A DNA stretch of 11,636 bases from Anaerolineae bacterium (GTDB lineage Bacteria > Chloroflexota > Anaerolineae > E26-bin7). Positions 4,979 through 11,636 of the stretch are shown in pieces. Made by a program: the position numbers and the translations under genes. How positions within the stretch are numbered: position 1 is the first letter of the stretch; every line of letters starts with the position of its first letter. The notes beneath the pieces are model-generated. The model worked only from the letters and a program-made list of their open reading frames with translations, searched no databases and was not told the DNA's origin. Location: NCBI GenBank assembly GCA_029933115.1, contig JAOZOT010000021.1, forward strand, positions 8,694 to 20,329, in the 5' to 3' direction.

Positions 4979-7900
4979 CTACGCTACCAACGCTAACTCA
5001 AATAACGCTTCCTCCTTGGCAATCACTTGCTCGTCGCGATAGTGCTGCAATTGGATGGCTTTGGCCGGACATTCGGCGGCACAGGAGCCGCAGCCCTGGC
5101 AGGCGGCAGCCGCAATCTCGGCCGCGCCCAGGATGCCCCCCGCTCCCACCTTGGAGGGGTTCATCCGTGGCACGTCGTAGGGACAGATGCGCACGCAGGT
5201 CAGACAGCCGGTGCACTTTTCCTCGTCCACCACGGCCACCATCCCGCCCACCTGGAGCACATCTTTGGAGAGGATGGTCGTGGCCCGGGCGGCCGCGGCA
5301 TTGGCCTGAGCGATGGCCTCGTCAATGAACTTGGGGTAGTGAGCGGCGCCGCAGAGGAAAAGGCCCTCCGCCGGAAAGTCCACCGGACGCAGCTTGACGT
5401 GGGCTTCCAGGAAGAAACCTTCCAGAGCGCAGGAGAACTTCAGGAGCTCGGCCAGTTCCCGGCTGCCCTCGGCCGGCACCATCGCTTCGGACAGGACCAA
5501 CAAATCCGGCTCCAATACGATAGGAGTCTGCAGAATTGGGTCGTTGACGGTCACTTGCAACTGTCCATTGTTCCTCTGCACCTGGGGCTTGTTCTCGTCG
5601 TCGTAACGCAGGAAGATCACGCCTTTCTCTCGCGCCTGAGTGTAGAGAGCCTCCTTGAAGCCATAGGTGCGCATATCTTTGTAAAGGATGTAAACGCCGG
5701 TCTCCGGGTTGCGCTCCTTGATGGCCATAGCGTTCTTGAGGGCTACCGTGCAGCAGACGCGGCTGCAATAAAAGTCAGGGGCATCATCGCTGCCGTCGTC
5801 CCAGGGGCCGACGCATTGTATCATAACCACAGAGCGACAAGCATCAAGGGTCATGGCGGCCAATTCCCCTTCTGCTCCCTCTGGCTCGTCGCTCTTCGCC
5901 AGAAGCTGCTCCAAATCACCCTGGGTGACGACTTGGCTGTCCTGTCCCAGCAGATAGGCGCTGCCCCGGTACTCCCGCCCACCGGTGGCCACGATGGTCA
6001 CTCCGTGCTCGATGAGGCGCTGGGTGGGATCGTCCACGCCGGCCACTGTGGTCTTGAAATTGCCCACGAAGCCACTGGATTTGACCACTTCGTAGCCGGT
6101 CAGCACCTCGATGCGCGGGTTGCCTCGGACCTTAGCCACCAGTTCTCTCAGGTAAGCCTGAGGGTCGCCGCCATCGGCAGTGTAATAAATCTGGCGCAGT
6201 CGCCCACCCAGCTCACGCTCCCGTTCCACCAGATAGACCCCGAAGCCCTGCTCGGCCAGGTTCAAGGCCGCCGCCATACCGGCCACACCACCGCCTATCA
6301 CCAGGGCCTCGTGGCTCAAGCTCTGGGGCTCGGTGTAGAGGGGCATCAGCAGGCGCGCACGCCCCACAGCCATGCGCGTCAGGTCTTTGGCCTTGGCTGT
6401 GGCCGCCTCAGGCTCGTTGGAATGCACCCAGGAGCATTGGTCGCGGATGTTAGCCATCTCGAACAGATAGGGGTTCAACCCGGCCTCGCGGATAGTGTCG
6501 CGGAAGAGGGGCTCGTGGGTACGCGGCGTGCAGGATGAAACGATGACCCTGTTCAACTTGTGCTCGGCGATGCGCTCCTGAATCAGCTTCAGCGAGTCGG
6601 CCGAGCAGGTGTAAATGGTGTTCTCAGCGTGGACCACGTTGGGCAAGGTCTTGGCGTACTCGACGACCTCGTTCACATCCACCACGCCGGCGATGTTGGA
6701 GCCGCAGGAGCAAATAAAGACCCCAATGCGTGGCTCCTCGTCCTCGGCCAACTCGATTTCAGGTGGATAGACCTTTTCCTCGACCAGTGTCCCCCTGGCC
6801 CTACCGATGACGCTCAGAGCGGCCGCGGCGGCACCCGAAGCCTCGGTGACGCTTTCGGGGATGTCCTTGGGCTCGGCGAAAGCGCCGCAGACGTAGACTC
6901 CAGGCCGGCTGGTCTCCACCGGTTTGAAGGGCTCGGTGTGGCAGAAGCCCCATCCGTTCAATTCGATGCCCACGGCCTCGGCCAGGGTCTGGGCGTCGGC
7001 CGCTGCTTCCATGCCCACGCTGAGGACGACCATGTCAAAACGTTCGTTGCCCAATTGACCGTCTTCGGTCTGGTATTGGAAAAGGATGTCCCTGGTCTGG
7101 GGGTCTTCCTTCAGCGCTGAGAGGCGACAGCGGGTGTACTTGATGCCCAGCTCTTTGCCTCGCTCAAAATAGGCGTCAAAGCCCTTGCCGAAGGCCCGCA
7201 TGTCCATTTGGAAGATGTGGCACTCCAGGCCCGGCACGTGCTCCATGGCCAGCATAGCCTCTTTGGTAGCGTACATGCAGCACACGGAGCTACAATAATC
7301 GTGCTCCTGGTCGCGGGAGCCCACACATTGTATCCAGGCAATACGCCGGGGTTCTTTGTGATCCGAGGGTCGGGTAATGTGCCCGCCCGTAGGTCCTGAG
7401 GCCGAGAGCAACCGCTCGAACTGCATAGAGGTTACCACATTGGGATAACGCCCGTAACCCAATTCAGGGGATAGCTCGGCATTATATAACCGGTAACCGG
7501 GAGCCAAGATGACAGCCCCTACCTGCAATTCCTCTTCGTAGGGAGCCTGCTGGTGGTCAATGGCTCCGGCCTTGCAGGCCAGCACGCATTGATAGCACTC
7601 GGAGCAAAGGCCGCAGCGCAGGCAGCGCAGGGCTTCGGCGCGAGCCTGCTCTTCGGTCAGACCCAGTTCCACCTCACGGAAGTCGCCGATGCGTTCCTCG
7701 ACCGGGGCAGTGGGCATGATCTCCCTGGGGCGCAGGTCCACCTCGCCCCGGGCCAGCATCTCGGCCACGTCCTCGTCGCTTAGCTCGGCCACCGGGAGAG
7801 GCGTCAGTTCGCGGGGGGTCAACAAAGGCTCGCCTCGCAGATAGCGGTCAATGGACAGAGCACCCCGCCGACCGGCAGCGATGGCCTCGATGAGGGCCCC

Positions 7901-9559
7901 CGGCCCGGCGGCCGCGTCACCACCGGCGAAGACGCCTGGACGGTTGGTGGCCAGAGTCTGCGGGTCCACCTTAAAAGTGCCCCAGCGGGTAATCTCCAGA
8001 CCGTGGTCGGGGTCCAGAAAGCGAATCTCCGGGGCCTGGGCCACGGCGGCCACCATGGCGTCACATTCGATGACGAACTCGGAGCCCTCGATGGGGATGG
8101 GGCGGCGGCGGCCGCTCTCATCGGGCTCGCCCAACCTCATGCGGATGCAGCGGACGCCGCGGATGTGGCCGTTGTCCGAGAGGACCTCAACAGGCTGGGT
8201 GAGCAGTTCCAGTTTGACCCCCTCGTTCTCTGCCTCGTCAATTTCCCAGTCGTTGGCCGGCATCTCGGCTCGGGAACGACGGTAGGCGATGATTACCTCC
8301 CGGCTGCCCATACGCAGCGCCGTGCGGGCCGTGTCAATGGCCGTGTTGCCGCCGCCGACCACCACCACCCGCTCCCCCAGATGCACCTCCTCCCCCAGGC
8401 TGACGGAGCGCAGGAAAGGCACACCGTGGAAGACTCCCTCCACGTCCTCGCCGGGGATGCCCAGCTTCTGGGGCTCGTGGGCGCCGATGGCCAGGAAGAT
8501 GGCCGTGTATCCTTCGTCAAAGAGCTTGTTAATGTTCCGAACGGGGCTGTTGAGCTTGAGCTCTACCCCCAGCTTCAGGATTTCATCTATCTCGCGGTTG
8601 AGGACTTCTCGCGGCAATCGGTAGGCGGGGATACCGACCCGCATCATCCCACCAGCTACAGGCAACGCCTCAAAAATGGTCACCTGGTAGCCCATGCGGG
8701 CCAGGAAGTGGGCAGCCGTGAGCCCGGCCGGCCCGGCTCCTACTATAGCCACTCGCCGTTTGTCTTCTGGAGGCAGCTCTGGCGGGGCCCAAGCGAAAGG
8801 TGCCAACTCTCTGGCTTCTTCACCTCCTCGTCCCTCGGCGTCCCAGTGAGCGTAGACCCAGTCGGCCACGAACCGCTTCAGGGCACAGATGGCCACCGGT
8901 TCATCAACCTTGCCTCGGTTGCACTCACTTTCACAGGGATGGTGACAGACGCGGCCCACCGTGGCCGGGAAGGGATTGTATTGTTTGATGACCTCCAGCG
9001 CCTCCTCGTAGCGGCCGGCGGCGATGAGGGCAATGTAACCCTGAGCGCTGGTGTCGGCTGGACAGGTGTGCTTGCAAGGGGAGGTGCCCTTCTTGGTGAT
9101 GGCGTAGGCGTTGGGCACAGCCTGAGCGTAGGGACGAGAAGTGGCGGCCTGTTCCGAGAGGCCCTCGTTGAACACGCTGGGCACCGTGATGGGGCAGACT
9201 TTTTCACAGTCGCCGCAGGAAGTGCACTTGTCGAGGTCAATGTAGCGGGGGCGACGCCGCACCGTGGCCGTAAAGTTGCCCGCCTCACCCTCCAGCTTTA
9301 TCAGATCCGCCGTGGGCAGGATTTCGATGTTGAGATGCCGCCCGGCTTCCACCAGCTTGGGGGATACAATGCACATGGCGCAGTCGTTGGTGGGGAAAGT
9401 CTTGTCCAACTGCGCCATCCTGCCTCCAATGGCCGGGCCCTTCTCTACCAGATAGACCTTGATGCCCGACTCGGCCAAATCCAAAGCGGCCTGCACGCCG
9501 GCGATACCGCCGCCCACTACCAGGGCTGCACCGATCTCTTTTGTGTCTCCCGATGTCAT
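4979..9559 (-). CDS. hdrA: Giant HdrA-type heterodisulfide reductase subunit A with inserted GltD/NfnB-like NAD(P)H module
   Basis: This cytosolic flavo-iron-sulfur protein of about 1526 aa resembles two HdrA units in one chain. HdrA is the FAD protein that performs electron bifurcation in Hdr complexes. Unit one has GGGIAG (18-23), the HdrA signature KTFPTNDCAMC (55-65) and a 4Fe-4S motif CTSCGDCEKVCP (114-125). At about residue 160 a complete GltD/NfnB-type module begins: cysteines CKHTC, CHHPCESEC (164-215), FAD motif GAGPAGLTAA (276-285), nucleotide motif VVGGGNTAID (402-411) and GGDAAAGPGALIEAI (548-562). HdrA resumes with CSECYQCVLAC (654-664) and CVGSRDQ...CSSVCC. Unit two starts at RIGVFICSCGSNIAG (946-960) with SSCTPRTHEP, a second FAD site GGGVAG (1091-1096), CSRVCC and two C-terminal 4Fe-4S motifs, CTGCLTCVRICP (1451-1462) and CQGCGSCAAECP (1489-1500). 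The ATG at 9557-9559 has AGGAAAGGA upstream; an in-frame GTG at 9565 is the alternative. It is first in the operon. No hdrB or hdrC is nearby. Confidence 0.9.
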   Translation of the reverse strand: MTSGDTKEIGAALVVGGGIAGVQAALDLAESGIKVYLVEKGPAIGGRMAQLDKTFPTNDCAMCIVSPKLVEAGRHLNIEILPTADLIKLEGEAGNFTATVRRRPRYIDLDKCTSCGDCEKVCPITVPSVFNEGLSEQAATSRPYAQAVPNAYAITKKGTSPCKHTCPADTSAQGYIALIAAGRYEEALEVIKQYNPFPATVGRVCHHPCESECNRGKVDEPVAICALKRFVADWVYAHWDAEGRGGEEARELAPFAWAPPELPPEDKRRVAIVGAGPAGLTAAHFLARMGYQVTIFEALPVAGGMMRVGIPAYRLPREVLNREIDEILKLGVELKLNSPVRNINKLFDEGYTAIFLAIGAHEPQKLGIPGEDVEGVFHGVPFLRSVSLGEEVHLGERVVVVGGGNTAIDTARTALRMGSREVIIAYRRSRAEMPANDWEIDEAENEGVKLELLTQPVEVLSDNGHIRGVRCIRMRLGEPDESGRRRPIPIEGSEFVIECDAMVAAVAQAPEIRFLDPDHGLEITRWGTFKVDPQTLATNRPGVFAGGDAAAGPGALIEAIAAGRRGALSIDRYLRGEPLLTPRELTPLPVAELSDEDVAEMLARGEVDLRPREIMPTAPVEERIGDFREVELGLTEEQARAEALRCLRCGLCSECYQCVLACKAGAIDHQQAPYEEELQVGAVILAPGYRLYNAELSPELGYGRYPNVVTSMQFERLLSASGPTGGHITRPSDHKEPRRIAWIQCVGSRDQEHDYCSSVCCMYATKEAMLAMEHVPGLECHIFQMDMRAFGKGFDAYFERGKELGIKYTRCRLSALKEDPQTRDILFQYQTEDGQLGNERFDMVVLSVGMEAAADAQTLAEAVGIELNGWGFCHTEPFKPVETSRPGVYVCGAFAEPKDIPESVTEASGAAAAALSVIGRARGTLVEEKVYPPEIELAEDEEPRIGVFICSCGSNIAGVVDVNEVVEYAKTLPNVVHAENTIYTCSADSLKLIQERIAEHKLNRVIVSSCTPRTHEPLFRDTIREAGLNPYLFEMANIRDQCSWVHSNEPEAATAKAKDLTRMAVGRARLLMPLYTEPQSLSHEALVIGGGVAGMAAALNLAEQGFGVYLVERERELGGRLRQIYYTADGGDPQAYLRELVAKVRGNPRIEVLTGYEVVKSSGFVGNFKTTVAGVDDPTQRLIEHGVTIVATGGREYRGSAYLLGQDSQVVTQGDLEQLLAKSDEPEGAEGELAAMTLDACRSVVMIQCVGPWDDGSDDAPDFYCSRVCCTVALKNAMAIKERNPETGVYILYKDMRTYGFKEALYTQAREKGVIFLRYDDENKPQVQRNNGQLQVTVNDPILQTPIVLEPDLLVLSEAMVPAEGSRELAELLKFSCALEGFFLEAHVKLRPVDFPAEGLFLCGAAHYPKFIDEAIAQANAAAARATTILSKDVLQVGGMVAVVDEEKCTGCLTCVRICPYDVPRMNPSKVGAGGILGAAEIAAAACQGCGSCAAECPAKAIQLQHYRDEQVIAKEEALFELALVA

Positions 9560-9639
9560 TGACACTTATCCTTTCCTGAGTTCACATCTCTTTCCGGTGA
9601 GACCGAGGCGTCGTTGCCCACCCTCATTTCAGCCTAAAA

Positions 9640-9668
9640 ATTATACATCCTTTTTTCCCAAAAGGCAA
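9640..9668 (-). promoter_or_regulatory. Sigma70-like promoter of the hdrA operon
   Basis: On the minus strand TTGCCT (9663-9668) and a perfect TATAAT (9640-9645) are 17 nt apart. This predicts a start near 9633 and a leader of about 75 nt before the hdrA ATG. It lies in the 265-nt divergent region shared with the PHP gene; the two -35 elements are about 44 nt apart, so a regulator bound between them could affect both genes. Confidence 0.65.
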
Positions 9669-9712
9669 AATTGTTCGAAAAAGCGCAGGGCAAGAACACA
9701 ACTCGACCCTGG

Positions 9713-9741
9713 TTGCTTTAACAGAATAAATATGGTACAAT
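9713..9741 (+). promoter_or_regulatory. Extended -10 sigma70-like promoter of the PHP-AlbA_2 gene
   Basis: TTGCTT (9713-9718) and TACAAT (9736-9741) are separated by 17 nt, and TGG immediately precedes the -10, giving the TGn extension. The predicted start, near 9748, falls inside the inverted repeat at 9746-9770. The leader to the TTG start codon would be about 75-80 nt. Confidence 0.65.
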
Positions 9742-9745
9742 AGGT

Positions 9746-9770
9746 TCAGTGGGTTGTATATCCCCACTGA
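9746..9770. repeat. Perfect 8-bp inverted repeat over the PHP gene transcription start
   Basis: TCAGTGGG (9746-9753) and CCCACTGA (9763-9770) are exact reverse complements with a 9-nt AT-rich spacer. The dyad begins 4 nt after the -10 hexamer, the position of a repressor operator. In RNA it would form a hairpin at the very 5' end of the transcript, which could stabilise the message. No U-run follows, so it is not a terminator. Confidence 0.55.
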
Positions 9771-9824
9771 CAGACTGTGCTGAAGGACCCTTGATCACAT
9801 CACGTAAGTTGAGAGGATTTTGGT

Positions 9825-11537
9825 TTGAGTAAAGACAGAAGCGAAAAGGAAAAATACTCGTGGAGGCGCGTTGACCTTCACATCCATACCCCGGCCTCTG
9901 CCTGCTATGCAGAACCTAACGTCACCTACCTGGACATCCTACGCAAGGCAGAGGAAAAAGGTCTGGACATTATCGCCATCACCGACCACAACACCGTAGC
10001 CGGCTGCGCGGCTATGGCTAAAGAGATTGAGGAGCTAACACTCCTAGAACGCCTGAACCGCCTGCGCGCCCAGGAGAAGCAGCGCCTTGAAGAATACCGC
10101 CGCCTGGGAGACAAGGTCCTCGTCCTGCCGGGCTTCGAGTTCACAGCCACTCTGGGATTTCATATCCTGGGCATCTTCTCCGAAAAGACCTCCATCCGTG
10201 AACTGGAGCACATTCTGCTCGACCTGAACATTCCCCCTGACAAGCTGGATGCCGGCTCTACCGAAGTGGGAGCCACCACCGATGTCCTGACCGCTTACCG
10301 CATTATTGACGAGGCCGGAGGATTGGTCATCGCCGCCCACGCCAATTCCAGTCACGGAGTAGCTATGCAGGGCCTGGGCTTCGGCGGACAGACCAAGATC
10401 GCCTACACTCAGGATCCCCATCTTCACGCTTTGGAGGTGACTGACCTGGAGAAGAAAGGGCGGCGCACTACCGCCTCATTTTACAGCGGTTCTAAACCCG
10501 AATACCCCCGCCGGATGCATTGCATCCAGGGCTCCGACGCCCATCGCTTGAACCGAGACCCCCACGACAGAAATGCTCTTGGCGTCGGCGACCGGGTCAC
10601 CGAAGTGCTGCTGCCTGAGGTGAGTTTTGAGGCCCTGAAGGCGGTTTTCCTGGGTGATGACTTTGCCCGCACCCGGCCCTACAGACCGGCCAAGGCTCCC
10701 TTTGACCACGTGCGTGCGGCCCGAGAGCAGGGCCCCAGCATTGTGCAGTCATTCCACGAAAGTATGGCCAAGAAAGGAGGCCGGCTCCACGCCATCATCT
10801 GCGATGTGGTGGCCTTTGCCAATGCCAACGGCGGCATCATTTACGTCGGAGCCCGCGCCGACCCCAAAGTCCCTCCCGTTGGCATCAGCAACCCTGAGGA
10901 AGCCATCAGCATCCTCAAGGCCGAGATTCAGCGCAAAGTCACCCCGCCGTTGGATGTGACCATTGATTCCCTGGAGAGCGAAGGCAAAAAGATAGTGCGT
11001 TTGGTGGTGCCCAAGGGGTCGGATGTGCCTTACGCTGTTGATGGGACCAAAATCTATGTCCGTTCAGAGTCGGAGACCAGTCTGGCTCTGCGGGATGAGA
11101 TCGTGCAACTGGTTCAACAAAGATTGACCCCATCTCAGCCGGAAGTCACGGAAGAGATAGAAAGCGCTGAGGAGAAAGCCGTCCTCCAAATTGAGCCTCC
11201 CAGAACGGGGGTCGAGATCATCGAGACCGTGGAGCGCAAAGGCACTCTCTATCACACTGTAAAAGATCTGCGCAACGGCAACATAGTGCAAAACGTAACT
11301 CGCTCCTCAGCCCGTAAACTATGGCGCTACGCCATCACTCAGCGTGAGCAAACCCCTGTCAACAGCGAAGAAATCACCTGGCACGGCGACATCGGGTTTT
11401 GGAAGACTTATAAGCGGGGGGGCAAAGTGCGCTACAACCTGGCTCAGCGCGACTCCGAGGGCAAAATCCACATCTATTACGGCGTAACGGAAGAAGGGTT
11501 TCACGGAGAGTGGAGGAGGTTTCTGGAAGGGGAATAA
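9825..11537 (+). CDS. PHP-domain phosphoesterase fused to a Schlafen/AlbA_2-like domain
   Basis: This predicted soluble protein has 570 aa. The N-terminal PHP metal-dependent phosphoesterase domain (about 14-285) shows the metal-binding set: DLHIHTP (His19, His21), ITDHNT (Asp54, His55), GFEFT (Glu105), His113, AAHANSS (His172) and GSDAH (Asp238, His240), so it is probably active. A charged helical segment (65-95) is inserted after the second motif. Residues about 305-430 resemble the AlbA_2 (Schlafen-type nucleic-acid-binding) domain: DVVAFANANGGIIYVGARAD (327-346) and IYVRSESETSLALRDEI (410-426). A Glu-rich linker leads to a C-terminal region (461-570) that I do not recognise. The start is TTG at 9825-9827, with GAGAGG 8 nt upstream; no ATG precedes the first PHP motif. 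It is a single-gene unit between its own promoter and a terminator, divergent from hdrA. Phosphodiesterase or nuclease activity on nucleic acid is plausible. The substrate is unknown. Confidence 0.85.
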   Translation: MSKDRSEKEKYSWRRVDLHIHTPASACYAEPNVTYLDILRKAEEKGLDIIAITDHNTVAGCAAMAKEIEELTLLERLNRLRAQEKQRLEEYRRLGDKVLVLPGFEFTATLGFHILGIFSEKTSIRELEHILLDLNIPPDKLDAGSTEVGATTDVLTAYRIIDEAGGLVIAAHANSSHGVAMQGLGFGGQTKIAYTQDPHLHALEVTDLEKKGRRTTASFYSGSKPEYPRRMHCIQGSDAHRLNRDPHDRNALGVGDRVTEVLLPEVSFEALKAVFLGDDFARTRPYRPAKAPFDHVRAAREQGPSIVQSFHESMAKKGGRLHAIICDVVAFANANGGIIYVGARADPKVPPVGISNPEEAISILKAEIQRKVTPPLDVTIDSLESEGKKIVRLVVPKGSDVPYAVDGTKIYVRSESETSLALRDEIVQLVQQRLTPSQPEVTEEIESAEEKAVLQIEPPRTGVEIIETVERKGTLYHTVKDLRNGNIVQNVTRSSARKLWRYAITQREQTPVNSEEITWHGDIGFWKTYKRGGKVRYNLAQRDSEGKIHIYYGVTEEGFHGEWRRFLEGE

Positions 11538-11545
11538 CTTCCGAG

Positions 11546-11585
11546 ACCGTAGGGCGAGGGAAATCTCCCCTACGGTGATTTTTTT
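11546..11585 (+). terminator. Intrinsic terminator after the PHP-AlbA_2 gene
   Basis: ACCGTAGGG (11546-11554) pairs exactly with CCCTACGGT (11568-11576), giving a 9-bp stem, and seven T residues follow at 11579-11585 after GA. It begins 9 nt after the TAA stop, so it should end the monocistronic PHP transcript. Confidence 0.85.
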
Positions 11586-11597
11586 GGAGGCTGTGAT

Positions 11598-11626
11598 TTG
11601 ACAAATAATCTGATTGGTGGTATAAT
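11598..11626 (+). promoter_or_regulatory. Perfect consensus sigma70 promoter at the right edge
   Basis: TTGACA (11598-11603) and TATAAT (11621-11626) match consensus at all 12 positions with a 17-nt spacer, and TGG precedes the -10 as an extended element. It points rightward out of the window, so its gene is not visible. It lies just after the PHP gene terminator. Confidence 0.8.
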
Positions 11627-11636
11627 TTAAAGACGG

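Noticed and set aside
8003..9562. Long plus-strand open frame opposite hdrA (also 5027-6538 and others)
   Set aside because: These are antisense shadows of a GC-rich coding gene. They show no recognisable domains, and the minus-strand protein is unmistakable.
9672..9698. TGTTC ... GAACA inverted repeat between the divergent promoters as an SOS (LexA-like) site
   Set aside because: The arms are only 5 bp with a 17-nt spacer, and the order is opposite to the GAAC-N4-GTTC box of Gram-positive LexA. It is easily chance.

Overview
The window looks like a chromosomal segment of an anaerobic bacterium that carries parts of a Wood-Ljungdahl-type folate C1 pathway coupled to heterodisulfide-reductase-like electron-transfer proteins. 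The DNA is moderately GC-rich by eye, promoters are sigma70-like, and a selenocysteine insertion hairpin lies inside a coding region, which is the bacterial arrangement rather than the archaeal one. The mix of HdrA, MvhD and MetV with DUF433/DUF5615 and UPF0175/DUF3368 toxin-antitoxin genes would fit Chloroflexota (Anaerolineae- or Dehalococcoidia-like), but that assignment is inference only.

Layout: almost everything from 16 to 9559 is transcribed leftward (minus strand). Read in the direction of transcription it is: a sigma70-like promoter (9640-9668); a giant HdrA-type flavo-iron-sulfur protein of about 1526 aa with a complete GltD/NfnB-like NAD(P)H module inserted in it; two tandem overlapping DUF433 antitoxins and one DUF5615 PIN-like toxin; a short MvhD-type 2Fe-2S protein; a UPF0175 antitoxin and a DUF3368 PIN toxin; a MetV (methylenetetrahydrofolate reductase C-terminal-type) protein; and, after a small dyad and a candidate promoter, a membrane histidine kinase with an N-terminal cyclic-nucleotide-binding domain.

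The main discovery is that the MvhD gene does not end at its in-frame UGA (3646-3648). Translation through that codon gives a full-length 143-residue MvhD in which the UGA sits exactly at the family's conserved cysteine (VAG-U-LKGTCHY). A 7-bp perfect stem-loop follows at the distance expected of a bacterial SECIS. This is therefore a probable selenoprotein (VhuD-like) that standard gene calling would truncate to 66 aa or discard.

How the genes work together (inference): HdrA, Sec-MvhD and MetV resemble the electron-transfer part of the MetFV-HdrABC-MvhD complex described for acetogens, but hdrB, hdrC and metF are absent from the window. The NAD(P)H-type module inside HdrA could supply electrons directly. 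Two unrelated toxin-antitoxin modules bracket mvhD inside the operon with very tight junctions.

Divergently, on the plus strand, an extended -10 promoter (9713-9741) with a perfect 8-bp dyad over its start drives a 570-aa PHP phosphoesterase-Schlafen/AlbA_2 fusion with a TTG start. It ends in a strong intrinsic terminator (11546-11585). A perfect-consensus sigma70 promoter (11598-11626) at the right edge drives something beyond the window. There is no gene-free stretch longer than about 265 bases. No tRNA, rRNA, CRISPR array or insertion sequence was seen.
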